Source of the DNA: Thalassolituus oleivorans MIL-1
GTDB lineage: Bacteria; Pseudomonadota; Gammaproteobacteria; Pseudomonadales; Oceanobacteraceae
Assembly: GCF_000355675.1 (NCBI RefSeq)
Contig: NC_020888.1
Span: 531,001-595,000 of the forward strand
Length of the DNA stretch: 64,000 nt
Direction of reading: 5' to 3'
The translations under genes were made by a program, and so were the position numbers. Positions 26,605 through 34,331 of this stretch are shown here, piece after piece. Under the pieces are notes generated by a model. The model did not search any database, was not told the DNA's origin, and saw only the letters and a program-made list of their open reading frames with translations. The stretch's first letter is position 1. Each line of letters begins with the position of its first letter.

Positions 26605-27219
26605 TCAAATAGCAGCTTGCGAAAAAGCAGGTGGTTGGGTGTCATTAGTGATTTGATGCAAAGGACAAAGATCTTTAGGAGTGCGAATGACGCGAGAAAT
26701 CGCTGGATCATTCACTACAAGGTCAATATCGGAGCAGGATGGCATCAGCCGTACTTCTGTACGATGGCCATGCAACTGCATTAAATTCCAGCCAAACTCA
26801 CGGCGAAAAGCGGTTGGGAATCCTGGGTGTCCATCACCGTCCACAGGACGTATGCAAGGATGATCAAATAAGGATGCGGCTAACTGCTGATAGGTCACAG
26901 GCTGCACCCAAGGCATATTGCCGCGCGCTATAATCCAACCTTGCCAATGCTGGTTTGCGCGTACACCAAACGCAATGCTGTGACCAATGCCAAGGCGAGC
27001 GTCTGGGCAGATGCCTGCTTCAACACCATCTTGTTGGCATTGGTGCATTAATTCATGGTCGCCCGGATGTAAAACCACATAGCATGACAGTCCGCTGGCT
27101 TTGGCTGCTCGAATAGTCGCGAGTAAGACAGAGTCCTTATTGTTCAAGGGTAAACAGCGTTTATCCTGACCGAAGCGCTCACTACGCCCCGCCGCTAGGA
27201 TGACGATACCAATCCCCAT
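26605..27219 (-). CDS. MobA/MocA-like nucleotidyltransferase
   Basis: A 204-residue NTP-transferase-3 protein. The nucleotide-binding start GIVILAAGRSERFGQDKRCLPL (first 24 residues) is diagnostic; the metal-binding aspartate is replaced in the usual position by ARGNMPWVQP (homologs have GDMPxV), which is unusual because this residue binds Mg in MocA/MobA. GHPGFPTAFRREF matches the substrate loop. The family adds CMP or GMP to molybdopterin, or acts on other phospho-compounds. No molybdoenzyme gene is nearby, so the substrate is uncertain. Confidence 0.75.
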   Translation of the reverse strand: MGIGIVILAAGRSERFGQDKRCLPLNNKDSVLLATIRAAKASGLSCYVVLHPGDHELMHQCQQDGVEAGICPDARLGIGHSIAFGVRANQHWQGWIIARGNMPWVQPVTYQQLAASLFDHPCIRPVDGDGHPGFPTAFRREFGWNLMQLHGHRTEVRLMPSCSDIDLVVNDPAISRVIRTPKDLCPLHQITNDTQPPAFSQAAI

Positions 27220-27324
27220 ACACTTCTCCTTTGGTGTCTATTACTAGAGCCATTGAAGACCCTAGCACAGTGAATTGCGTAGGAGGTAGTCCGTTTGTGT
27301 TACCGACCGCTGTTTACAATTTGA

Positions 27325-28212
27325 TCAGTTGGACTTTTTTTCCCACCAAGGATAAAACGGCGGCATTCCATCACTGACCTTAGCCGTGAAGTTAGACGGG
27401 CGTTTTTCAAGGAAGGAGGCAACCCCCTCTTTACCATCAACGAGACTGGTGTAATACATACCCAAAGATTCAATACGATGGGCGTCTTCAGGATTATCGA
27501 GAGCACTGTTGCGGTACATCATTTGACGAATCATCGCGACCGACACGGCAGAACGTGTGCTAATGCGCTTAGCAATTTTGCGTGCTTCGTCGAGCAACTT
27601 ATCTGCGGGCACGACCGCGCGCACGAAACCGCCTTCCAGTGCTTCTGCACCATCAAATATGTCGCCGGTCATGGTCCACTCTAGTGCTCGTGAAATTCCA
27701 ACGATGCGCGGCAAAAACCAGCTAGAGCAGGCTTCAGGCACAACGCCGACCTTGCTAAAGATAAATCCAATGCGAGTATGCTCAGTGGCTATACGAATAT
27801 CCATGGCACAGGTCATGGTTGCGCCAATTCCTACCGCCGCGCCGTTAATGGCAGCAATGACAGGTTTAGTGCAGCGGAAAATAGATAACGCCACGCGACC
27901 ACCAGTATCGCGTACACCTGCGACGATATCAGGGTCGTTGTAGCGGCTCGTCATGTCTTCTAATGTCGGTTGGATACTTTCATCTAAACCGAAGACATTA
28001 CCTTCACGGCTTAAATCCATTCCGGCGCAAAATGCACGACCTGCTCCGGTGACAATAATGGCTCTAACCTCGTCATCAGCACTGGCGCTATCGAAGGCAC
28101 GAATCAGCTCTTCACACATTTCTACTGTAAAGGCGTTTAACTGCTCTGGACGGTTCAGAGTAATCGTTAAGATACTATCGGTGACGTCGTATGACAGGGT
28201 GTTGTAGCTCAT
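27325..28212 (-). CDS. Enoyl-CoA hydratase/isomerase family protein (crotonase)
   Basis: A 295-residue crotonase-fold protein starting at the ATG that overlaps the upstream TGA (ATGA). It shows LNRPEQLNAFTVEMCEEL, GAGRAFCAGMDLSREG (first oxyanion loop, about residues 60-75) and KPVIAAINGAAVGIGATMTCAMDIRIAT (second loop). The acidic residue after the second oxyanion region, in VGVVPEACSSWFLPR, fits hydratase or isomerase activity. It lies in an operon after the nitronate monooxygenase gene, pointing to catabolism of an unsaturated or modified acyl-CoA. An alternative ATG is 15 bases upstream. Confidence 0.85.
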   Translation of the reverse strand: MSYNTLSYDVTDSILTITLNRPEQLNAFTVEMCEELIRAFDSASADDEVRAIIVTGAGRAFCAGMDLSREGNVFGLDESIQPTLEDMTSRYNDPDIVAGVRDTGGRVALSIFRCTKPVIAAINGAAVGIGATMTCAMDIRIATEHTRIGFIFSKVGVVPEACSSWFLPRIVGISRALEWTMTGDIFDGAEALEGGFVRAVVPADKLLDEARKIAKRISTRSAVSVAMIRQMMYRNSALDNPEDAHRIESLGMYYTSLVDGKEGVASFLEKRPSNFTAKVSDGMPPFYPWWEKKSN

Positions 28213-29195
28213 AATTCTTCCCCACAAAAATGATTGATCGCTGCTCGATATTCTTCTTTTAAACGCGCGACTAGCGTACCTGCGTCGGGTAAATCACGGA
28301 TGCTGCCAACCCCATGGCCTGCTGACCATAAGTCTTTCCAAGGCTTTGCTTTGGTCGTTGATTTGTCATTGGCTGCATCGTCTAGTTCAGCCCCAAAATC
28401 GACATGGTCGGGCTTTTTATGGACGCCGAGATCAATCCCATTGGCTTCGATGCTTGGGCGTAAAAAACTCGCATTAACACCAGAAATTTGTGGGGTATAC
28501 ACAATGTCGGCAGCGGAGCTATCGATTAGCATTTGCTTATATTCCGGCTGCACAAGACATTCTTGGGTGCCGATAAAACGGGTTCCCATATAGGCTAAAT
28601 CGGCACCCATCATGCGTGCCGCAGCGATATCTCGACCGGTGGACAAACTACCTGCCAGTAATAATGTTTTATCAAAGAATTGACGTAATTCATTGACCAG
28701 TGCAAACGGATTCCAATCGCCTGCATGACCGCCTGCTCCAGCAGCAACTGCAATTAAGCCATCAACACCAACTGACGCCGCCTTGCGCGCAAAGCGCACA
28801 TTAACCACATCATGAAATACCACGCCACCATAGCTGTGTACGGCATCGATCACCTCTTGAACGGCCCCCAGCGACGTAATAACCAAAGGCACTTTGTGCT
28901 TCACTAAAATAGCTAAATCTTCTTGCAGGCGGGTATTGCTTTTGTGCACGACTAGATTGACCCCGAAAGGCGCCGCAAGCTTACCGGTATCGGCCTCGTA
29001 TGCATCAAGCTCTGAGCGGATTTCGCTCAGCCATTGATCAAGGCCTGCACTCGTGCGTTGGTTTAGGGCAGGGAATGTACCAATAGCTCCAGCTTTACAG
29101 CAGGCACTGACTAGCGCAGGGCCAGATGCTAAAAACATAGGTGAAACGACAAGAGGCAAAGTTAAACCTCGTTGTAATGCAGCGGGTAATGACAT
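28209..29195 (-). CDS. Nitronate monooxygenase / 2-nitropropane dioxygenase-like flavoprotein
   Basis: A 328-residue TIM-barrel FMN enzyme of the NMO family: LPLVVSPMFLASGPALVSACCKAGAIG at residues about 13-39, FGVNLVVHKSN, GVDGLIAVAAGAGGHAGD near 155-172 (the flavin and catalytic His region), and LLAGSLSTGRDIAAARMMGADLAYMGTRF near 196-224 (phosphate-binding loop). These enzymes oxidise nitronates, and some homologs reduce enoyl-acyl substrates, as in FabK. Translational overlap with the crotonase suggests a joint pathway. Confidence 0.85.
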   Translation of the reverse strand: MSLPAALQRGLTLPLVVSPMFLASGPALVSACCKAGAIGTFPALNQRTSAGLDQWLSEIRSELDAYEADTGKLAAPFGVNLVVHKSNTRLQEDLAILVKHKVPLVITSLGAVQEVIDAVHSYGGVVFHDVVNVRFARKAASVGVDGLIAVAAGAGGHAGDWNPFALVNELRQFFDKTLLLAGSLSTGRDIAAARMMGADLAYMGTRFIGTQECLVQPEYKQMLIDSSAADIVYTPQISGVNASFLRPSIEANGIDLGVHKKPDHVDFGAELDDAANDKSTTKAKPWKDLWSAGHGVGSIRDLPDAGTLVARLKEEYRAAINHFCGEEL

Positions 29196-29300
29196 GAAAA
29201 CCTCATCAATAAAAAAAGCAGCAGGGGCGATACTCTCGCCCCTAGCTGCTGATAATAACAGGTAGATACACGCCAGAATTAGCGTGATTGGAGACAGAAA

Positions 29301-30338
29301 CTACGCGGCGGTCGCGCTTGCTCGGTTTGGCGCGACATTTTCGTAGCGATTCGCCCGCGCAAATGTACCTAGGTCATTAAATAGCACGCCGTTTTCGCGC
29401 ATCACTTTGTGGGCATCGGCTGCCGTTAATTGGCGAATATAAAACGGCTCGCCAACGACAAAATGATGAATACCGTGAGTGCTACCGAAGTTAAAACAAA
29501 ATAATTGGAAAGGTAAAAAACGCTTGGCATTAAGGACCTGAGTTTGCGTTAGAACTGACTCCACATTGCCGTAATAATGCATATTGGAGCTAATGAAATT
29601 TAAGCAAAAAGAACGCAGATAAAATGGCGCAATTAAAATTACGATTAACGGTGTTACGGCGTTAGCGTAATTGAGTAAAGCTGACGGAACCGACCAGCTT
29701 GCAAGGCTTAGCAGGCCATTAATGAGATGAATGGCTAAGAAGCTATACCACACGATTGCAGTGATGACGCCGAATGGCAGATTCGAAGCAATGATACGTT
29801 TCGCTGAATGCCAACGACGACCCGCCGGTACGAACATCCATACGCGCAACAGATTACCGGTAAAGGTATCCATCATGACCCAGAAGCGCACAAAGCCATA
29901 AGGATGGCCATTGCCTATGCCGCGCTCTTCTAAGTCTTGGGAAGTACCGGAAGTTTTGTGATGCAAAAAATGCAGCTTACGACGAATCCACGGGTTAATC
30001 GTCCCAGGTCGGAAGATCCACACTCCCAGCAACATTAAATTATGAATTTTTTTATTGTTTTTAAAATACATCCAGTGAATTAAGTCGTGCTCTAGTTCAT
30101 GCAAAAACGAGGTTAAAATTGCGACCAATGGAATGCACAGCCAAGCGGATAAATACCCGTCAAGATAGGCCCAGCCACACAACAAAATCCCCGCAATAGA
30201 CCCTAAGAAAATCGTCATGCCCATGAAATTTTGATTGGCGAGGATGCTATGGCGCCGACGCCAGTTATCACCACTTTCGCGAATCACCGCTTTGATGGTT
30301 TCGATACGCTCGGCATCGGAGCTAGTCGTAGATGTCAT
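29301..30338 (-). CDS. Fatty acid desaturase family protein
   Basis: A 345-residue integral membrane di-iron enzyme. Its three histidine boxes are visible: HELEHDLIHW (about residues 85-94), HFLHHKTSG (about 123-131) and HGIHHFVVGEP (about 282-292). Hydrophobic helices lie near 40-75 and 195-245. Members introduce double bonds or hydroxyl groups in acyl chains. Its start codon is only 22 bp from an 8-copy 9-bp tandem repeat, which may affect expression. A divergent AraC regulator gene starts about 215 bp away. Confidence 0.87.
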   Translation of the reverse strand: MTSTTSSDAERIETIKAVIRESGDNWRRRHSILANQNFMGMTIFLGSIAGILLCGWAYLDGYLSAWLCIPLVAILTSFLHELEHDLIHWMYFKNNKKIHNLMLLGVWIFRPGTINPWIRRKLHFLHHKTSGTSQDLEERGIGNGHPYGFVRFWVMMDTFTGNLLRVWMFVPAGRRWHSAKRIIASNLPFGVITAIVWYSFLAIHLINGLLSLASWSVPSALLNYANAVTPLIVILIAPFYLRSFCLNFISSNMHYYGNVESVLTQTQVLNAKRFLPFQLFCFNFGSTHGIHHFVVGEPFYIRQLTAADAHKVMRENGVLFNDLGTFARANRYENVAPNRASATAA

Positions 30339-30360
30339 AAATCGTGTTCCGCTAGGTGCA

Positions 30361-30432
30361 ATATGGGCAATATGGGCAATATGGGCAATATGGGCAATAT
30401 GGGCAATATGGGCAATATGGGCAATATGGGCA
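30361..30432 (-). repeat. Eight perfect copies of a 9-bp tandem repeat
   Basis: ATATGGGCA is repeated eight times without a mismatch, with partial copies at both ends. It lies in the leader or promoter of the desaturase (minus strand), 22 bp upstream of the start codon, and in the divergent space shared with the AraC gene. Perfect short arrays of this kind change length by replication slippage. In + frames it encodes MGN or WAI repeats, which are not taken as genes. Confidence 0.95.
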
Positions 30433-30554
30433 ATATTAGAACGGTTAATGGTAAAAGTGGCTAGCGCCTAGTTATAATTTGGCCGTAAAACCTATCACTA
30501 GTGGCCCCTTAAGGGCTTATTTCCGAAGAGATTGACGCTAAAGAGGCATGATGA

Positions 30555-31604
30555 ATGGCGGAATATCAAGACCACGCAATCTACCCTGGCGCCGAGTTGT
30601 TTTTGATTCATGAATTCATGCAAACACAAGATATTAGCGCTCGGCAGTGGTTGTTGGGGGTCGGCTTAACAGAAGCCCAAGTGTTTGATCCGGACACCCG
30701 AGTGTCGTTGCGCCAGTTCGATATTATCTATCGCAACATCTATCGCTTAGCTCCGCAGCAGGATTTGGGTCTTACCTTTGGTGCCGCGCTCAATTTATCG
30801 CGCTGGGGTATGTTATCGGGGGCCTTGCTGACGAGTCGCACTCTAGGCCAAGCGCTGGCAACTGCGAATGAAATGCGGTCATTGGTACGCAGTCGCTTCA
30901 ACTTAGCAACCAATGTGGTGGGTGAGCTGTGTCATATCGAAGTCTCTACGCACGATGCTCAAGAGTTTCCCCTGAGTTTGCGTTTTGCTTATGAGGTATT
31001 GGCGGCAAGTCTACAGACACAGATTCGTGACTTATTAAGCGAAGACATTCATTTCGAGGCGGTCGATTTCGCGTTTCCAACGCCAACTTATGCTGATCAG
31101 TATCGTTTATTACTTCAGTGTCCAGTGCACTTCTCAGCGCCTAAAACGCGATTAACGATAAAACTCGATACGTTAAAACGGCCATTGCCGCTCGCTAATC
31201 CGGTGGCACGCAAACAAGTCCTTCATGTGTGTCGTATTGAGGCAGAGCGCTTAGCGCGGGTGCTGCAGGGCGATATCGTATGGCAGGTGAGGGAGTTATT
31301 TGCTCGTTATGACGATACGCGGGTAACCCTAGAGCAAGCCGCGCAGGCACTGAAGGTATCGGCGCGTACTTTGCGGCGCAAGCTTGAACTGGCTAATCAC
31401 AGTTTTAAATGTCTGCAAGAAGAACACAGTCTTCAGCTCGCGTTGCGTTTACTACAGCAAGGTGACTTGACCGTTAACGACATAGCGATGCGTTGTGGCT
31501 ATCAAGATATAGCCAGCTTCCGTGCCGCGTTTAAACGTTGGACAGGAATGTTGCCTACGCAGCATCGAGCATCGTATCTCTCTATTAGTGCTGACCAAAT
31601 GTAA
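30555..31604 (+). CDS. AraC-family transcriptional regulator
   Basis: A 349-residue regulator with an Arabinose_bd-type N-terminal domain (about residues 25-210; WGMLSGALLTSRTLGQALATA) and C-terminal double HTH (about 250-345) containing QAAQALKVSARTLRRKLE and CGYQDIASFRAAFKRWTGMLPTQHR. It is divergent from the desaturase, a classical arrangement for a local regulator of that gene. Several ATG codons are close together at 30549-30557; the one at 30555 is used here. Confidence 0.87.
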   Translation: MAEYQDHAIYPGAELFLIHEFMQTQDISARQWLLGVGLTEAQVFDPDTRVSLRQFDIIYRNIYRLAPQQDLGLTFGAALNLSRWGMLSGALLTSRTLGQALATANEMRSLVRSRFNLATNVVGELCHIEVSTHDAQEFPLSLRFAYEVLAASLQTQIRDLLSEDIHFEAVDFAFPTPTYADQYRLLLQCPVHFSAPKTRLTIKLDTLKRPLPLANPVARKQVLHVCRIEAERLARVLQGDIVWQVRELFARYDDTRVTLEQAAQALKVSARTLRRKLELANHSFKCLQEEHSLQLALRLLQQGDLTVNDIAMRCGYQDIASFRAAFKRWTGMLPTQHRASYLSISADQM

Positions 31605-31718
31605 CAATATTAATGTGGTGTGGGTCTAACTTCTGCGATCAAATGGTCGGATAGCGCCAAACAATCCGCTAATGTTAGTTTGTGCCACTGTTTGGGCCAA
31701 TTGGGGGTTATCGGAAGC

Positions 31719-33545
31719 GTGAAGCTTTTCCGTTGTCGGGCATCAGCACTCGGTGCTGTATTTCTATTGTTCACACTATTGCTAATGACATCGTTCACTC
31801 GGGCGGATGCTTTGCGCCTGTCGGCCGACCTGAATAAAGACTTCCCAATATCGGCGTTGAGTTACCTAGCCGATCCCAGTGCTGTATTGACCTTAGATCA
31901 ATTGCCGCCATTGGCCGATTGGCAAGCCGCGCAAGCGAATCCCCTGCAGTTTGGTTATGGAGAGCAAGCCTACTGGATTCATATGGGATTAGAAGGCAAC
32001 CGCGATGACTTTGCTGACAGCGTGATTGAAGTCAGTAATCCACTATTGAATCATATTGACGTATATCTACTGCGTGATGGTCAGGTTTTACGTGAATGGC
32101 GCTTAGGCGATGCTTTACCATTCTCGCAACGTCCAATGCTGCATCGAACGTTTTTAATACCATTAAACGATATTTCTTCTGGGCATCTAGATGTTGTTAT
32201 GCGTATTCAGTCGGAAACCTCATTACAGATTCCGCTGCTGGTATGGAAGCGCCAAGCATTGGTTGAGCATATTGACAAAGATTCGACACTGACCGGTTTC
32301 TATTTTGGCGCGTTAGTTTTAATAGGGCTTTATCACGTTCTCATTTTTGCATCCGTTCGCGATTATGGTTTCTTATATTTCGGTTTATTTACTTTAATAT
32401 TGACCATAGTGCACGCCAGTATTAACGGCCAAGCATTTCAGTGGCTATGGCCGAATGCCATTTACTGGAACAGCGTCAGCTTGCCCGTGACGCTGAATAT
32501 CACCAATATGATCGGTGCTATGTTCGTTACCCGTTTACTGAATATTTCTGACACGTATCCGCGCTTAGGTTTAATGCAAGCCATATTCGTGATGTTATGT
32601 ATTGTTGTCGCCGCCGCCTCATTTTTCTTTCCATTTGCTATCGTAACTGTGATTACCTTAGTTATGTCGCTAGTTACTTTTGTTATTAATGGCATCATCG
32701 TATTAGTACGTTTAAAAGATCGTTACCCTCCGGCCAAAGCCATTTTTTATGCCTCATTTAGCTTAGTGTTAGCGTCTTCAGCGGTTATTTTATCCCGTCT
32801 CAATATTATTCCAGCCAGTACACTCGTCGATAATGCCATGATGATTGCGACCTTAGTGGAGGTGTTGCTATTTGCGTTTGCACTATCGATGCGTATCGCC
32901 ATGGATCGTGACTTGTTGGCAAAAGCGCAAGCTGAATCAGCGAATGCGAAAGACCAGTTATTAGATGCGCAATTAGCGCAGAATATTCGTCTCGATCACC
33001 TTGTAAAAATGCGTACCCAAGAGTTGGAAAATGCCAATTCTTTATTAAAGAAAATTAGCACTACCGATGCCTTAACCGGATTGCATAATCGTCGCCATTT
33101 GGATGAGTGTTTGAATGAGCAGCAAAGGTTAGCGGATCGTAAAGCGATTACTTTGTCGTTATTAATTTTAGACTTGGATCACTTTAAACAGCTCAATGAT
33201 AAGTACGGCCATATTTTTGGTGATGAATGCTTACGACAAGCCAGCGAGCGTATTCAGGCGTGTGTAAAGCGCCCGCAAGATCGCGTATTTCGTTATGGCG
33301 GCGAAGAGTTTGTAGTCGTGCTACCCGACACCACCATGAAAGCTGCTAAGTATATCGCCGAGAAAATACTGACTAATTTTCGTAGCGAAGCCGTTGTGGT
33401 ACGAGGCGAACGAGTGGCACTCACCATCAGTATTGGCATCGCTAGCAGTGAAGGTAAAGAAAGGGAACTTGATGTTGCCGAGTTACTGCAAGAAGCGGAT
33501 GAGCAGTTGTATCGTGCGAAAGAGCTAGTGGTTATGCAAGCATAA
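31719..33545 (+). CDS. Membrane diguanylate cyclase with 7TMR-DISM sensor
   Basis: About 608 residues from a GTG at 31719, preferred because it puts a signal peptide (KLFRCRASALGAVFLLFTLLLMTSFTRADA) at the N-terminus; a longer frame opens at 31620. An extracellular 7TMR-DISMED2 domain follows (about 40-170, YGEQAYWIHMGLEG), then seven hydrophobic helices (about 185-395), a short coiled coil, and a GGDEF domain with TDALTGLHNRRHLDE, LDLDHFKQLNDKYGH, RYGGEEF and an I-site RPQD. It should sense an extracellular ligand, perhaps a carbohydrate, and make cyclic di-GMP. It is the last clear host gene before the Tn7-like module. Confidence 0.88.
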   Translation: MKLFRCRASALGAVFLLFTLLLMTSFTRADALRLSADLNKDFPISALSYLADPSAVLTLDQLPPLADWQAAQANPLQFGYGEQAYWIHMGLEGNRDDFADSVIEVSNPLLNHIDVYLLRDGQVLREWRLGDALPFSQRPMLHRTFLIPLNDISSGHLDVVMRIQSETSLQIPLLVWKRQALVEHIDKDSTLTGFYFGALVLIGLYHVLIFASVRDYGFLYFGLFTLILTIVHASINGQAFQWLWPNAIYWNSVSLPVTLNITNMIGAMFVTRLLNISDTYPRLGLMQAIFVMLCIVVAAASFFFPFAIVTVITLVMSLVTFVINGIIVLVRLKDRYPPAKAIFYASFSLVLASSAVILSRLNIIPASTLVDNAMMIATLVEVLLFAFALSMRIAMDRDLLAKAQAESANAKDQLLDAQLAQNIRLDHLVKMRTQELENANSLLKKISTTDALTGLHNRRHLDECLNEQQRLADRKAITLSLLILDLDHFKQLNDKYGHIFGDECLRQASERIQACVKRPQDRVFRYGGEEFVVVLPDTTMKAAKYIAEKILTNFRSEAVVVRGERVALTISIGIASSEGKERELDVAELLQEADEQLYRAKELVVMQA

Positions 33546-33580
33546 AGTGGCCGAAAATTGTAAGCATAATTTGGCCATTT
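33544..33580 (+). terminator. Weak hairpin after the diguanylate cyclase
   Basis: TGGCC and AAATT pair with AATTT and GGCCA around GTAAGCAT, with a small bulge, starting at the stop codon. There is no T-run. It could serve as the 3' end of the diguanylate cyclase mRNA. A TGT at 33559, within it, is one of several possible first bases of the Tn7-like element. Confidence 0.3.
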
Positions 33581-33640
33581 CGGAAAAGGAGATAATGCAA
33601 AAGACAAGTTGGCATTCATTAAGAGTTATTAATTTAAACT

Positions 33641-33743
33641 TTTACAACACCTAATATTGGTTGTGTAAACCATTGAAAATAAAAGAATTCTTTACTAATT
33701 AGACTTAATCCAATAGTGTTTTTATATTGTTACTGGATTGAGT
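33641..33743. promoter_or_regulatory. Two inverted repeats before the XRE gene, probable operators
   Basis: The first is TTTACAACACC (33641-33651) against GGTTGTGTAAA (33659-33669), imperfect. The second is ACTTAATCCAATA (33703-33715) against TACTGGATTGAGT (33731-33743), 11 of 13 positions matching, with a TTTTTATATTGT spacer. The second repeat ends 6 bases before the XRE start codon. They suit autoregulation by the XRE protein, and may also overlap TnsB binding sites at the transposon end. AT content is much higher than in the adjoining genes. Confidence 0.5.
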
Positions 33744-33749
33744 AAATTC

Positions 33750-34112
33750 ATGACACCATTTGGTAGTGTTCTCTCACAATTACGGCGTAGCCGAAAACTC
33801 CAGCAGCGAGAGCTGGCAGAACGTATTGGTGTTCAGCCTTGCTATATCTCTGCTATGGAAGGCGGCAAGAAGGGACCACCTTCAAAAGCGGTTATGCACA
33901 AGCTGATCGAATCACTCGAACTTTCCCCTGAAGAAGCCCATTCCCTGACATCCACCATTGGCCCATCTAAGCGCGTTTTCCGTGTCCCGGAAAGCGTCAG
34001 CCTAGAGGAGTATGTCTTTTTGTGGGAACTCAGACAGCGGCTTGGTTCTTTGAGCGGTGAAGAACTGGCGATTATGACCACCGCCCTGCGCCTTGGCGGG
34101 GCAAACCGGTAG
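33750..34112 (+). CDS. XRE-family HTH regulator of the Tn7-like module
   Basis: A 120-residue DNA-binding protein with a Cro/C1 helix-turn-helix near the N-terminus (GSVLSQLRRSRKLQQRELAERIGVQPCYISAMEGG in about residues 4-38, with the Q..LA..IGV..YIS pattern). The C-terminal half is helical (SLEEYVFLWELRQRLGSLSGEELAIMTTALRL). XRE regulators are found beside the tns genes of several Tn7-like and CRISPR-associated transposons, where they restrain transposition. A TTG at 33738 in the same frame is an alternative start, but it lies inside the palindrome. Confidence 0.8.
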   Translation: MTPFGSVLSQLRRSRKLQQRELAERIGVQPCYISAMEGGKKGPPSKAVMHKLIESLELSPEEAHSLTSTIGPSKRVFRVPESVSLEEYVFLWELRQRLGSLSGEELAIMTTALRLGGANR

Positions 34113-34153
34113 CAGGCTAACCAATAGAGGAGCTAAATCCATGATCTAGAAAC

Positions 34154-34184
34154 AAAAAAACCGAAAACAATGGCTTGCTTTCGG
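34154..34184 (-). terminator. Hairpin between the XRE and transposase genes
   Basis: CCGAAA-CAA (from 34161) pairs with TTG-TTTCGG (to 34184) with one A:C mismatch and a TGGC loop. Seven A residues precede it on +, so on the minus strand it reads as a good intrinsic terminator; on + the following CTTATTT is only moderately T-rich. No minus-strand gene ends here. It may separate XRE expression from the tns genes or block antisense transcription. Confidence 0.5.
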
Positions 34185-34331
34185 CTTATTTGTGAAGGGT
34201 TACCTTCGATGTGGTAGTCAAAGTATCCCTCCCAAATCCCCGACCGTCAAGTCCTCAACTTCACGAAATCATGTTCGAGGCTTTGTTGCGCCCAGAGAAA
34301 CGCGCATCCGGCCTCGGCAAGGGGGATACCT

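Noticed and set aside
30231-30471. Open frames reading MGN or WAI repeats on the + strand
   Set aside because: They are translations of the 9-bp repeat and lack a ribosome site; the true coding strand here is the desaturase on minus.
12873-33545. tRNA or rRNA genes as phage or transposon attachment sites
   Set aside because: No cloverleaf-like sequence or rRNA segment was recognised near either mobile element.
19363-33580. Shared TGGCCGAA-like words at 19363, 30479 and 33546 as an AraC binding motif
   Set aside because: Only short matches; one copy lies directly before a start codon and one behind a stop codon, so chance or unrelated hairpins explain them better.
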